From NCBI GenBank assembly GCA_964343805.1, contig CAYFLR010000051.1, positions 1 to 41,778 on the forward strand: a DNA stretch of 41,778 nt. The letters are read 5' to 3'. This DNA is from CAYFLR01 sp964343805. GTDB taxonomy: Bacteria; Bdellovibrionota_B; Oligoflexia; CAYFLR01. Positions 24,502 to 31,933 of the stretch are shown here, piece after piece. The notes under the pieces are model-generated. The model had not been told where the DNA came from. It saw only the letters and a program-made list of their open reading frames with translations, and ran no database searches. The stretch's first letter is position 1, and each line of letters starts with the position of its first letter. Made by a program: the position numbers and the translations under genes.

Positions 24502-25641
24502 TCAATCATTTGAATTGGTATTACCTGCGGCATTGCCTAATCTTTCAATAATTCCTCTCTCAACCCTTGATAACTCACTGCCACCACTGACATCCCCTCC
24601 CATCAAAGGTTCTATCACCGGCTCTACTTCTTCTTCAGGAGCAAGAAAGTCCACTGTGGCCACGATGCCTGCTGAGGCAAGAGCGAAAACCCACATACTC
24701 ATCATAATGCGATCATTCATTTTTAGAGGAAGCTTCAACAGGTTAGGAAAGGTTTCCAATAAGACCGCCTTGGCATAACCAAAGGATTGCCCTTGTAAAA
24801 CCTTATTAAGCTCAGACTGCAGTTGCTGACGTTCCTTAGGGCTAATGTCCAACGAGGTTTTCAACAGTTTTAAATTTAATATCCTTTGTTCTACAAAATA
24901 CCCCTGATTTTCACTTGATTCCAGGGTCTTTATAGTTTGATCCAGATTTCTAATTACCTCCTCTTTGGCTGGGAGGTTCTCTAAGAGATCAGCTAAACGC
25001 GTATAAGACTGATGTTTGATTTTAGCAGGTCCAAAAATCGACCTTAAAGGCATGTTCCCTTTAAGATAAATCTGTGCAAAAGGTGAATCCTTACTAGATC
25101 TTAACATGGGTAACCACTTCCAAAAGGCTACACTTTTAAATAAAATACCAGTGAGGGTAGCCGTTTTCCATTCAACGTTATACCAATAATTACGTTCTAC
25201 CATGAAAATAAGAGCTCTTTTTTCCAAAGTAGACAGACGGGCTCCTGGAGTAAAGGCCTTGATTGAAAGGTCTGTAACTTTTTGACCATCTAATAAGAAG
25301 TTAAATAATTCATATTTATGCTCAGCAATCCTGGATTTTCTGGCTTTATTATATATCCAAACCATAGTTTCTACTGGCTGAAAAAGGTTGAATGAGATCT
25401 CGCGACCTTTAAACCCCTTCATATAACCTACATAACGGGCTTGCTCAGCTGGTGTAAGCTGATCAAAAGCAGGTTTCAGTGACTCCCACTTCTCACCAAT
25501 CTCAGGGAGTAGGTATTCTCTTAAAAGAGGATAACACTGTCCTCCTACCGGCATTGGTTCAGAAGCAAATAAGGATGTTGCACATAATGGTAACACCATG
25601 AAAACAAATAAAGATTTTGCTATACTTATTTTTTTTATCAT
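24502..25641 (-). CDS. Secreted or membrane-attached protein of unknown function (379 residues)
   Basis: 379 residues. The signal peptide is LFVFMVLPLCATSLFA, followed by EPMPVGGQCYPLLREYLL. The body is helical and basic (TLEKRALIFMVERNYWYNVE, LENLPAKEEVIRNLDQ). Near the C-terminus a hydrophobic stretch (MMSMWVFALASAGIVATVDF, about 315-335) could be a membrane anchor; it is followed by an acidic, Gly-rich tail (APEEEVEPVIEPLMGGD). No family is recognised. It is upstream of, and probably cotranscribed with, the 848-residue protein gene (140 nt apart). The ribosome-binding site is weak. Confidence 0.72.
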   Translation of the reverse strand: MIKKISIAKSLFVFMVLPLCATSLFASEPMPVGGQCYPLLREYLLPEIGEKWESLKPAFDQLTPAEQARYVGYMKGFKGREISFNLFQPVETMVWIYNKARKSRIAEHKYELFNFLLDGQKVTDLSIKAFTPGARLSTLEKRALIFMVERNYWYNVEWKTATLTGILFKSVAFWKWLPMLRSSKDSPFAQIYLKGNMPLRSIFGPAKIKHQSYTRLADLLENLPAKEEVIRNLDQTIKTLESSENQGYFVEQRILNLKLLKTSLDISPKERQQLQSELNKVLQGQSFGYAKAVLLETFPNLLKLPLKMNDRIMMSMWVFALASAGIVATVDFLAPEEEVEPVIEPLMGGDVSGGSELSRVERGIIERLGNAAGNTNSND

Positions 25642-25746
25642 TTTAAAATATCCAGTGTCTAAAAGAGATTGGTGATATAGATATGATAAAACATCTAAGA
25701 GATAGTGTAAACTAGCTTATCATTTATTAAATAGAGGATAAAATCT

Positions 25747-26322
25747 ATGCTCAAACAGCTCTTTCATTTAGTACTACTCTTACTACCTGTAATTTCAAAT
25801 AGTTGCACCACCTCTACCCTAACAATAAAAAGTGATCCACCGGAAGCAGAGGTAAAAATCCTTTTCCCTAGTGATACAACCTTAGGGGTGACTCCCTTTA
25901 CCCTCACAGAGGAGACATTTGAAGAGGCTGAAGAACTTGATATCTATATTATTAAAAAAGGATATCAAACCAAACTCTACACCATACCCGCTCTTTCTCA
26001 TTTAAAAACAGATAGTCACCTTTTTGTTAAACTGCCCCCTGAACAAGCACCAGCTCCTACTAATAACTTGGCCGCCATTTTTGCTCAACTGGCGAAGACG
26101 AAAGACTTGATCGAGAAACAGAATTATAATATGGCCTTAAAGGCAACCGACAAAGGAATTGAAATGGCCCCCAATATCCCCCAGTTTTATCTACTCAAAG
26201 GAAAGATATTGCTAGCCGAAAAACGAATTCCTGAAGCTCTCACTAACTGGCGAAAAGCAAGATCCGTTGATCCAGGCAACAAAGAAGCCTTTGAAAGTAT
26301 CAAAAAATATACCTTAGACTGA
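25747..26322 (+). CDS. Lipoprotein with PEGA and TPR domains
   Basis: 191 residues; GAGG lies 10 nt before the ATG. The signal ends LLLPVISNSC, with a lipidated Cys at about 20. A PEGA domain (about 22-95) has TLTIKSDPPEAEVKI, TLGVTPFTLTEE and IYIIKKGYQTKLY. After a Pro-rich hinge come two TPR-like units (NYNMALKATDKGIEMAPNIP, then KGKILLAEKRIPEALTNW). PEGA/TPR proteins typically serve as envelope scaffolds. The next lipoprotein gene follows after 9 nt. Confidence 0.85.
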   Translation: MLKQLFHLVLLLLPVISNSCTTSTLTIKSDPPEAEVKILFPSDTTLGVTPFTLTEETFEEAEELDIYIIKKGYQTKLYTIPALSHLKTDSHLFVKLPPEQAPAPTNNLAAIFAQLAKTKDLIEKQNYNMALKATDKGIEMAPNIPQFYLLKGKILLAEKRIPEALTNWRKARSVDPGNKEAFESIKKYTLD

Positions 26323-26331
26323 GGATTACCC

Positions 26332-26694
26332 ATGAAGAATTACTTAAATAAAATGAGCCTGACTCTATTACTCGCTCCCTTATTGTTAACCAGCTGCATA
26401 ACAATCGGAAAACCCTTTCCCATCAGCTCATTACGCGGTCTTTCCCCCTATAAAACTACCAAATTTGACATTTCTAAGAAGCTGGGTGAACCCTACCGTG
26501 TGGGCCTGAACAATGGAAAACTGACCTGGACTTATCTCTACTATAATCTCACTATGTTTGGAAAGCCGGCGACCAAAGATTTAATTTTCACCTTCGATGG
26601 TAATGGGAAAATGACTCAATACATATTCAATACCAGCGACTCAAAGGAAAAAGAACAACTGGATAATTCCCAAGCCACTAAATCCACCTTATAG
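26332..26694 (+). CDS. BamE/SmpA-like small lipoprotein
   Basis: 120 residues; GAGGA upstream. The signal ends LLLTSC, with Cys about 22. The body has FDISKKLGEPYRVGLNNG, LTWTYLYYN and LIFTFDGNGKMTQYIF. This is the alpha-alpha-beta-beta-beta pattern of the SmpA/OmlA family, with the LGEP and W.Y motifs. BamE proper supports the outer-membrane barrel assembly complex; this may be BamE or a related small lipoprotein. Confidence 0.7.
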   Translation: MKNYLNKMSLTLLLAPLLLTSCITIGKPFPISSLRGLSPYKTTKFDISKKLGEPYRVGLNNGKLTWTYLYYNLTMFGKPATKDLIFTFDGNGKMTQYIFNTSDSKEKEQLDNSQATKSTL

Positions 26695-26696
26695 CC

Positions 26697-27080
26697 TTAA
26701 CGAACCTCAAATTCTGCATAGTCTGGATGAAAGACTTCGATATAGACTCGAGTGGAACTGGGATTTCGAAAAGAGACCTCTGCCGAAGTTTCTACGGTTT
26801 CCTCTCCTTCTCTACAATCACTTCTAGATTTTCCGGCATCCCCCAGAAAAAGGACTATTTTATGACGCCCAGTTTTATCAATCATAAAACCTCTCATACC
26901 CTCGATGGAACAGGGAGTCCCAAAATAATAAGATCTAAGTAATACCGACTCTCCCGCATCCACAGTCACCCGATACTTTTTCATGCTAGTATAACCCTGA
27001 TCATATACAGAAGAAGCATTTAATAATCCAAAAAGGTTGAATGATAAAAGAGTAAATGAAATCTTAAGAAACCCAATCAT
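26697..27080 (-). CDS. Small secreted protein of unknown function
   Basis: 127 residues from the ATG at 27080 (GGGAG 7 nt upstream; the in-frame start at 27092 overlaps that site). The signal peptide is FLKISFTLLSFNLFGLLNA. The mature part is beta-rich with two Cys (FGTPCSIEGM, SRSDCREGEE), probably a disulfide-bonded beta-sandwich. It converges on the BamE-like gene with 2 nt between them. Confidence 0.68.
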   Translation of the reverse strand: MIGFLKISFTLLSFNLFGLLNASSVYDQGYTSMKKYRVTVDAGESVLLRSYYFGTPCSIEGMRGFMIDKTGRHKIVLFLGDAGKSRSDCREGEETVETSAEVSFRNPSSTRVYIEVFHPDYAEFEVR

Positions 27081-27135
27081 ATATTCTCCCAAGTATTTAA
27101 ATTTAAGTTTAATTCATCCATTGTATCATGAGTAG

Positions 27136-27164
27136 TTTACATTTACTAACCGCTGTCATATTAT
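27136..27164 (+). promoter_or_regulatory. Sigma-70-type promoter, possibly giving a leaderless mRNA
   Basis: TTTACA (27136-27141), 17-nt spacer, TATTAT (27159-27164). The ATG at 27171 is only 7 nt past the -10 box, where transcription would begin. There is no Shine-Dalgarno sequence, so the mRNA may begin at the start codon. Confidence 0.5.
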
Positions 27165-27170
27165 AAAAAC

Positions 27171-28307
27171 ATGTCCAATCAAAAAGATGTCTCTATAAAT
27201 GAGTATCATCCCCACAGGCTGATCAATGCTCATTTTAAAACCCCTATACCCGTTGTATTTAATGGCATGGTGTACTGTTGGGATATTGATAAAACTTACC
27301 TGGATACCAAGTTTGATAAGTTAGGAGAGCTGCTAAAGATCCCTTGGGAAACCGCTTGGGATAAGAAGAATGTACCAGGTTCTGCCGCGCTATTAAAAGG
27401 ACTGCAAAAAGGCACACCTTTGCCTGACCAGAATAATTATATCTTTTTTGTTTCCGCCTCTCCCAATCAACTGCGCGGTGTTATAGAAAAGAAAATGGAG
27501 TTGGATGGGATCGATTTTGCCGGCACCATTTTTAAAAATCAGCTTTATAACATCAGAAAGGGTCAATTTAAACAGCTCAAACATCAACTCGGATATAAAC
27601 TTTCCGCCATCCTAAATAATAAAAACTATTTTCAGTTTGCCCATGCAAAAGAGATATTTTTTGGCGATAGCAGGGAAAGCGATATCCTGGTCTACTCCGT
27701 TTATAACCAGATTATTAGCGGTCAATTGAGTGGAGAGAGATTGCAAAAGGTACTCAACCAGCTGGAACTTCTCTCACCTGAAGTAGATTATATTCTAGAT
27801 CAAATTCGTCACATTCCAATGCCCTTCTTCAAAAAAGTCCAGCCTTTTTATATTTTATTAGTGAAGGAGCACACTCCCACCGAGTTAAAACTGATGGCAC
27901 AATTCCCTCACTGTATTTTGGTTCATAATTATTTTGAGGCCGCCATACATCTTTTTCAAAATAATTTAGTCTCCCATCAGACAGTCATCAATGTGGGAAG
28001 ACAACTAGTGGAATCCTTTGACTATAGCCCTTCTCAGCTAGCAAATTCCATCTCCTATGTTTTAAAAAAAGGTTATGTTCACCTAGGTACTATTAGGCAA
28101 GTGAAAGCCGATCTAGAGTCTAATTTGGTGATTGATAGAGAGTTTTTTAAAAAGAACCCCACCCACTTTTGGGCCGTGTTGATAAACCGAATCGAACAAA
28201 TAAAACAGCGGCTGAGATTTAAAGTAAAAGGTCGGGGAAAAAGATGGAATCCCATCAAGCTTTACGCCAAGTTCATGGCCTTACACATGATCCAAAAACC
28301 AGATTAA
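27171..28307 (+). CDS. App1-like phosphatidate phosphatase (DUF2183, HAD-type)
   Basis: 378 residues. Motif I is CWDIDKTYLDT (Asp38, Asp40, Thr42), motif II FFVSASPNQLRG, motif III around IRKGQFKQLKHQLG, and motif IV FFGDSRESDILVY. This is the App1/LNS2 arrangement of the HAD fold. Yeast App1 dephosphorylates phosphatidate to diacylglycerol; bacterial members are uncharacterised. There is no signal peptide, so it is probably cytoplasmic or peripheral. The C-terminus is very basic (VKGRGKRWNPIKLYAK). The stop shares TTAA with the convergent xseB stop. Confidence 0.85.
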   Translation: MSNQKDVSINEYHPHRLINAHFKTPIPVVFNGMVYCWDIDKTYLDTKFDKLGELLKIPWETAWDKKNVPGSAALLKGLQKGTPLPDQNNYIFFVSASPNQLRGVIEKKMELDGIDFAGTIFKNQLYNIRKGQFKQLKHQLGYKLSAILNNKNYFQFAHAKEIFFGDSRESDILVYSVYNQIISGQLSGERLQKVLNQLELLSPEVDYILDQIRHIPMPFFKKVQPFYILLVKEHTPTELKLMAQFPHCILVHNYFEAAIHLFQNNLVSHQTVINVGRQLVESFDYSPSQLANSISYVLKKGYVHLGTIRQVKADLESNLVIDREFFKKNPTHFWAVLINRIEQIKQRLRFKVKGRGKRWNPIKLYAKFMALHMIQKPD

Positions 28308-28558
28308 AAACCATGCCCCTCTTTTTCCAGCTCTTCCCTTTGCTGATCTATATCTTTAAAAACATCCACTAACTCTTTCTGAGTGGAACTAAGTGTTTTT
28401 CGCATACTGATAATCAATTGTCCTGCTTCTTTAGCTTCTGTGGCCAATTGATCCATTCCTATTTCTGAATTATCTAATCTTTCAAGTATCTCTTCTAATC
28501 TTTTGCTTTTGTCCTCATAACTTAATTTTTCTTTTTTCTTGGTCGTCTTTGTTGCCAT
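28304..28558 (-). CDS. xseB: Exodeoxyribonuclease VII small subunit
   Basis: 84 residues; AGAGGAG upstream. The helical hairpin LSYEDKSKRLEEILERLDNS and GMDQLATEAKEAGQLI is the XseB family signature. Lys-rich start. It coats the XseA C-terminal helices. It lies 9 nt after xseA in one operon. Confidence 0.93.
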   Translation of the reverse strand: MATKTTKKKEKLSYEDKSKRLEEILERLDNSEIGMDQLATEAKEAGQLIISMRKTLSSTQKELVDVFKDIDQQREELEKEGHGF

Positions 28559-28567
28559 AAGCTCCTC

Positions 28568-30103
28568 TTAATTTGGAACGACTTCACTTTCAAATTGCCC
28601 TTCGGCCACCTGTGTGACTATTTTTTCTCCCTTTTTTAACTCTTTCGGATTTTTAATCACTCCCCCTTGCTTCCGCTTGGATATACTGTATCCTCGATTT
28701 AAAATACTTTGAGGATCGTTGGACTTTAGGATGCGTGACCATTGACGCAGATTATTACGTTCTATGGTAATTGGAGTCAAAAAACGAGCCATATTAAACC
28801 GCTTTAATAAAGCCAATAAACTTCCATGCTCTACTCGAAAGAACATTTTTAGTTTATGGCCTAATTGCGCGCTTCCATTTTTTAGCCGTTCCTTTTCAAA
28901 TACAATTTTGTACCCCGCCTCTTTGAGTTTCTGATCCCAGTGATTAAGTATCTCCTGCCCCCTCCGTATATGATGAAAAATGGAATCTTTCACTTGATTC
29001 GAAATCAACTGAAGATCACTTTCGATTTGTTTGGTAAAAGTTTTGAAACTATGTTCCACTCGATTTTCCATATTCTTAAACTCAGCTATCTCCTTGGAAA
29101 GATAGGCTGGCATACTCCGAGATAAGTAGCCTACCCAGGTTTTAAGTCCTCTTTGATGCAGTACCAAAGTGCGCTCCACTCCATCTTTCAAACGATAGAG
29201 AGAATTATCCATATTGAGTTCTTGATCAGAAAGAATCTGTACCAAGCCTTCTGCTACAGCTGTAGGGGTTTTATAGGACCTATTTGCAACCACATCTAAT
29301 ACACCCCGATCAATTTCATGCCCGATACCTACAAGGATTGGAAGAGAAGACTGGGCAATACTTTTAGCTATCTTTAAATTATCTAACCAGGCTAAATCTA
29401 GAGTGGACCCTCCCCCTCTGACAATACAAAGAACATCGAGTGGAAACTCTTGTAGCTTTTTTATAGACCTTAAAACACTTTCCTCTGCCAGCTCTCCCTG
29501 CATCTGAGCAGGTGCGAAAAATATCTTAAAACTATAGTGCGAGGAAAAAAGTGTTTGCGAAAAGTCTTTAAAGGCCGCCGACTCATTACTAGAAATGAGT
29601 CCAATTCTAAGGGGTACCGAAGGTAAGGGGAGAAGTGTGTTTTTCTTTAGCAGCCCTTCTTTGGTAAGGGTCTCTATTATTTCCCGCCGTTTCCGCTCAA
29701 TTTCATCTTCGCCAAAGTAGGGGTCTACATCAAAAATCTGTAGTCCGACTCCATAGAGTTCATGGTATCTTATGGAGGCCAACATACAAACTTCAGAATT
29801 ATTGTTTAATGGGTTTTCAACCCCAGCGGCTTTTAGCTTCTTGATGATTTTATTTAACTGAGATTTCCAAATGGTCACCCTCAGTTTTGCAATTTGCTTC
29901 CCTTGCTCATAGTCCACAAGTTCAGCATAAAAATGCCCTCCACGAATTCCAGCTCCTGCCGACACCACCAGATTACCCTGCACCCAAAACTGTTTGACCG
30001 TGTATTCATTCAAAATATCATAAATACGCCGAGTGATTTGCCGTAAAGGGAAGATTTTTAGTTTTCTACTTTCGTTGCTCATCAGGTGTGCTGTTATACC
30101 CAT
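28568..30103 (-). CDS. xseA: Exodeoxyribonuclease VII large subunit
   Basis: 511 residues from ATG at 30103; ATG at 30082 (MSNESRKLKIF) is a plausible alternative. An N-terminal OB fold precedes the nuclease domain (LRIGLISSNESAAFKDF, CIVRGGGSTLDLAWLDN, VGIGHEIDRGVLDVVANRSY, KTPTAVAEGLV). The long C-terminal helices bind XseB subunits. It is somewhat longer than E. coli XseA (456), mainly in the helical part. The enzyme degrades single-stranded DNA to oligonucleotides and acts in repair. Confidence 0.95.
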   Translation of the reverse strand: MGITAHLMSNESRKLKIFPLRQITRRIYDILNEYTVKQFWVQGNLVVSAGAGIRGGHFYAELVDYEQGKQIAKLRVTIWKSQLNKIIKKLKAAGVENPLNNNSEVCMLASIRYHELYGVGLQIFDVDPYFGEDEIERKRREIIETLTKEGLLKKNTLLPLPSVPLRIGLISSNESAAFKDFSQTLFSSHYSFKIFFAPAQMQGELAEESVLRSIKKLQEFPLDVLCIVRGGGSTLDLAWLDNLKIAKSIAQSSLPILVGIGHEIDRGVLDVVANRSYKTPTAVAEGLVQILSDQELNMDNSLYRLKDGVERTLVLHQRGLKTWVGYLSRSMPAYLSKEIAEFKNMENRVEHSFKTFTKQIESDLQLISNQVKDSIFHHIRRGQEILNHWDQKLKEAGYKIVFEKERLKNGSAQLGHKLKMFFRVEHGSLLALLKRFNMARFLTPITIERNNLRQWSRILKSNDPQSILNRGYSISKRKQGGVIKNPKELKKGEKIVTQVAEGQFESEVVPN

Positions 30104-30248
30104 ATTCTTTTATAGGTACAAGCCTTTTAACCCACAAAGTCCTTATCAAAGATAAATGGGTGATTAGACACCGGCGATAATTTACTTTTGCATAGAAGCA
30201 TGTTAAAAATAGTTGTTGGTTTTGAAGTGCAATATTAAGGAGATGGAT

Positions 30249-30488
30249 ATGGCAATTAAAGAGAAGAAGAACCCTCAAAATGTTGACGGAGCCTACTACA
30301 CAGATAGTGACTGTATAGCCTGTGATTCTTGCAGTATGATTGCTCCAAATAACTTTAAACTCTCTGATGACAATCTCTCATTTGTCTATAAACAACCTGC
30401 AAGTCAAGAAGAAAAAGATAAAGTAGAAGAAGCACTATCAGCCTGTCCAGTTGGTTCTATTGGTGACGATGGAGAAAGTGAGAGTTAG
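30249..30488 (+). CDS. Ferredoxin, single [4Fe-4S] type
   Basis: 79 residues from the ATG at 30249; AAGGAG lies 6 nt upstream. Cys22-Ile-Ala-Cys25-Asp-Ser-Cys28 and Cys66-Pro form one [4Fe-4S] cluster site. The C-terminal part is acidic (PVGSIGDDGE). It lies 5 nt upstream of xdhA, so it is probably an electron carrier linked to the xanthine dehydrogenase. Confidence 0.92.
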   Translation: MAIKEKKNPQNVDGAYYTDSDCIACDSCSMIAPNNFKLSDDNLSFVYKQPASQEEKDKVEEALSACPVGSIGDDGESES

Positions 30489-30493
30489 AATTT

Positions 30494-31933
30494 ATGAGAA
30501 ACTATATCTATTTTTATCTCAACGGTTCTCCCCAAAAGGTCACTGGAGAAAATGCCACAATGCCCTTGGCTCAATTCTTAAGAAACAGAGCTTCCCAAAA
30601 AGGGGTAAAAATTGCTTGTGAAGAGGGGGATTGTGGAGCTTGTACAGTGCTGTTGGGGACTCCTTTAAAAAGTTCCTCTAGCACCATTTCATACAAAGCT
30701 GTAAATTCATGCATTGTCCCAACCTTTTTAACTGATGGAACCCATGTAATTACCATTGAGGGGATCAGCAACTATCCCGAGCTCACCCCCATTCAAAGTT
30801 CCTTAAGTAAAAACCATGGAACACAATGTGGTTTTTGTACCCCTGGAATTGTCCTCTCATTAACAGAACTCTTCGAACAAAAGAAGAATATTGGAGCCGA
30901 TGATATCCGCTATTCACTCACCGGAAATCTCTGTCGATGCACTGGTTATAAAAGTATAATTGAAGGAGGAAAAGAGCTCAATCCTCGTGACTATATTCCG
31001 CTCAATACCGTTTACCCTCCAGAGAAAATAAGTGACGACCTTAGATCCTCTACTAAGGATGAAGTGGGTCTTATAACGGAGGAACAGAACCTAAACATAC
31101 CTACAAATCTCAACCAGCTCCAAAGCCTTTTAAAGCAACTTAAAGAGCCCTGTTTTATTAGTGGGGCTACAGATCTAGGAGTTCTTAAGAATAAGAGAGA
31201 TTTGGTTCCTATGGAACCAGTTTCCCTCAATAAAATAGCAGAGCTTCAGGCGATAGAGCTAAATACCGATCACGCTCTGATCGGTGCCGAAGTGACCCTC
31301 TCCGAACTAGAAAATTTCAGTAAAAAAATATTCCCAGCCTTTCATCAAATGCTCACTCGATTTGCATCTCCCCAGATAAAGAACATTGCCACTTTAGGAG
31401 GAAACATTGCAAATGCCTCTCCTATAGGTGATACCATGCCCTTCCTGATGATTATGAACTCTCAGCTCATCTTATGGAGCCCGGAAGGAAAAAGATCAAT
31501 TGCACTTTCAGATTTTTATACAGGCTATAAACAGACGGAGCTTAAGCAGGATGAAATCATCCACTCCATTAAAATCCCACTCGCACCTCACTTGCAAACT
31601 AAGTGCTATAAAGTAAGTAAAAGGAAAACCTTGGATATTTCTACTTTCTCTGCGGCTATCACCACTCAAANNNNNNNNNNGAGTGGCAAAATCAAGCTAG
31701 CTCGCATCGCGTTGGGGGGAGTGGCAGAAAAAGTAGTAAGAATACCCCAAACTGAGAACTACTTGAAAGGAAAGCCATTTAAATTGGCTACTTTTAAAGA
31801 AGCTGGAAAGATCGCCTCAGAAGAGGTGCATCCCTTATCCGACTTTAGAGGCAGCAAAACCACAAGGCAGAAATTAGTTGGCAACTCAATCATTAAATAT
31901 TTTTTAGAAGTTCAAAATGAAAAAAATAACTAA
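30494..31933 (+). CDS. xdhA: Xanthine dehydrogenase small subunit ([2Fe-2S] x2 + FAD)
   Basis: 479 residues with a 10-N gap in frame near residue 393. The N-terminal ferredoxin-like domain has Cys42, Cys47, Cys50 and Cys73 (EEGDCGACTVLLG). The second [2Fe-2S] domain has Cys112, Cys115, Cys147, Cys149 (HGTQCGFCTPG, NLCRCTGYKS). The FAD-binding domain includes FISGATDLGVLKN and IKNIATLGGNIANASPIGD. It carries electrons from molybdenum to FAD/NAD+. Its 3' end overlaps xdhB by 17 nt. Confidence 0.94.
   Translation: MRNYIYFYLNGSPQKVTGENATMPLAQFLRNRASQKGVKIACEEGDCGACTVLLGTPLKSSSSTISYKAVNSCIVPTFLTDGTHVITIEGISNYPELTPIQSSLSKNHGTQCGFCTPGIVLSLTELFEQKKNIGADDIRYSLTGNLCRCTGYKSIIEGGKELNPRDYIPLNTVYPPEKISDDLRSSTKDEVGLITEEQNLNIPTNLNQLQSLLKQLKEPCFISGATDLGVLKNKRDLVPMEPVSLNKIAELQAIELNTDHALIGAEVTLSELENFSKKIFPAFHQMLTRFASPQIKNIATLGGNIANASPIGDTMPFLMIMNSQLILWSPEGKRSIALSDFYTGYKQTELKQDEIIHSIKIPLAPHLQTKCYKVSKRKTLDISTFSAAITTQXXXXSGKIKLARIALGGVAEKVVRIPQTENYLKGKPFKLATFKEAGKIASEEVHPLSDFRGSKTTRQKLVGNSIIKYFLEVQNEKNN
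31671..31680. other. Assembly gap (10 N) inside xdhA
   Basis: Ten N in the FAD-domain C-terminal part. The frame is kept across, so true length is 1 modulo 3. Confidence 0.95.
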
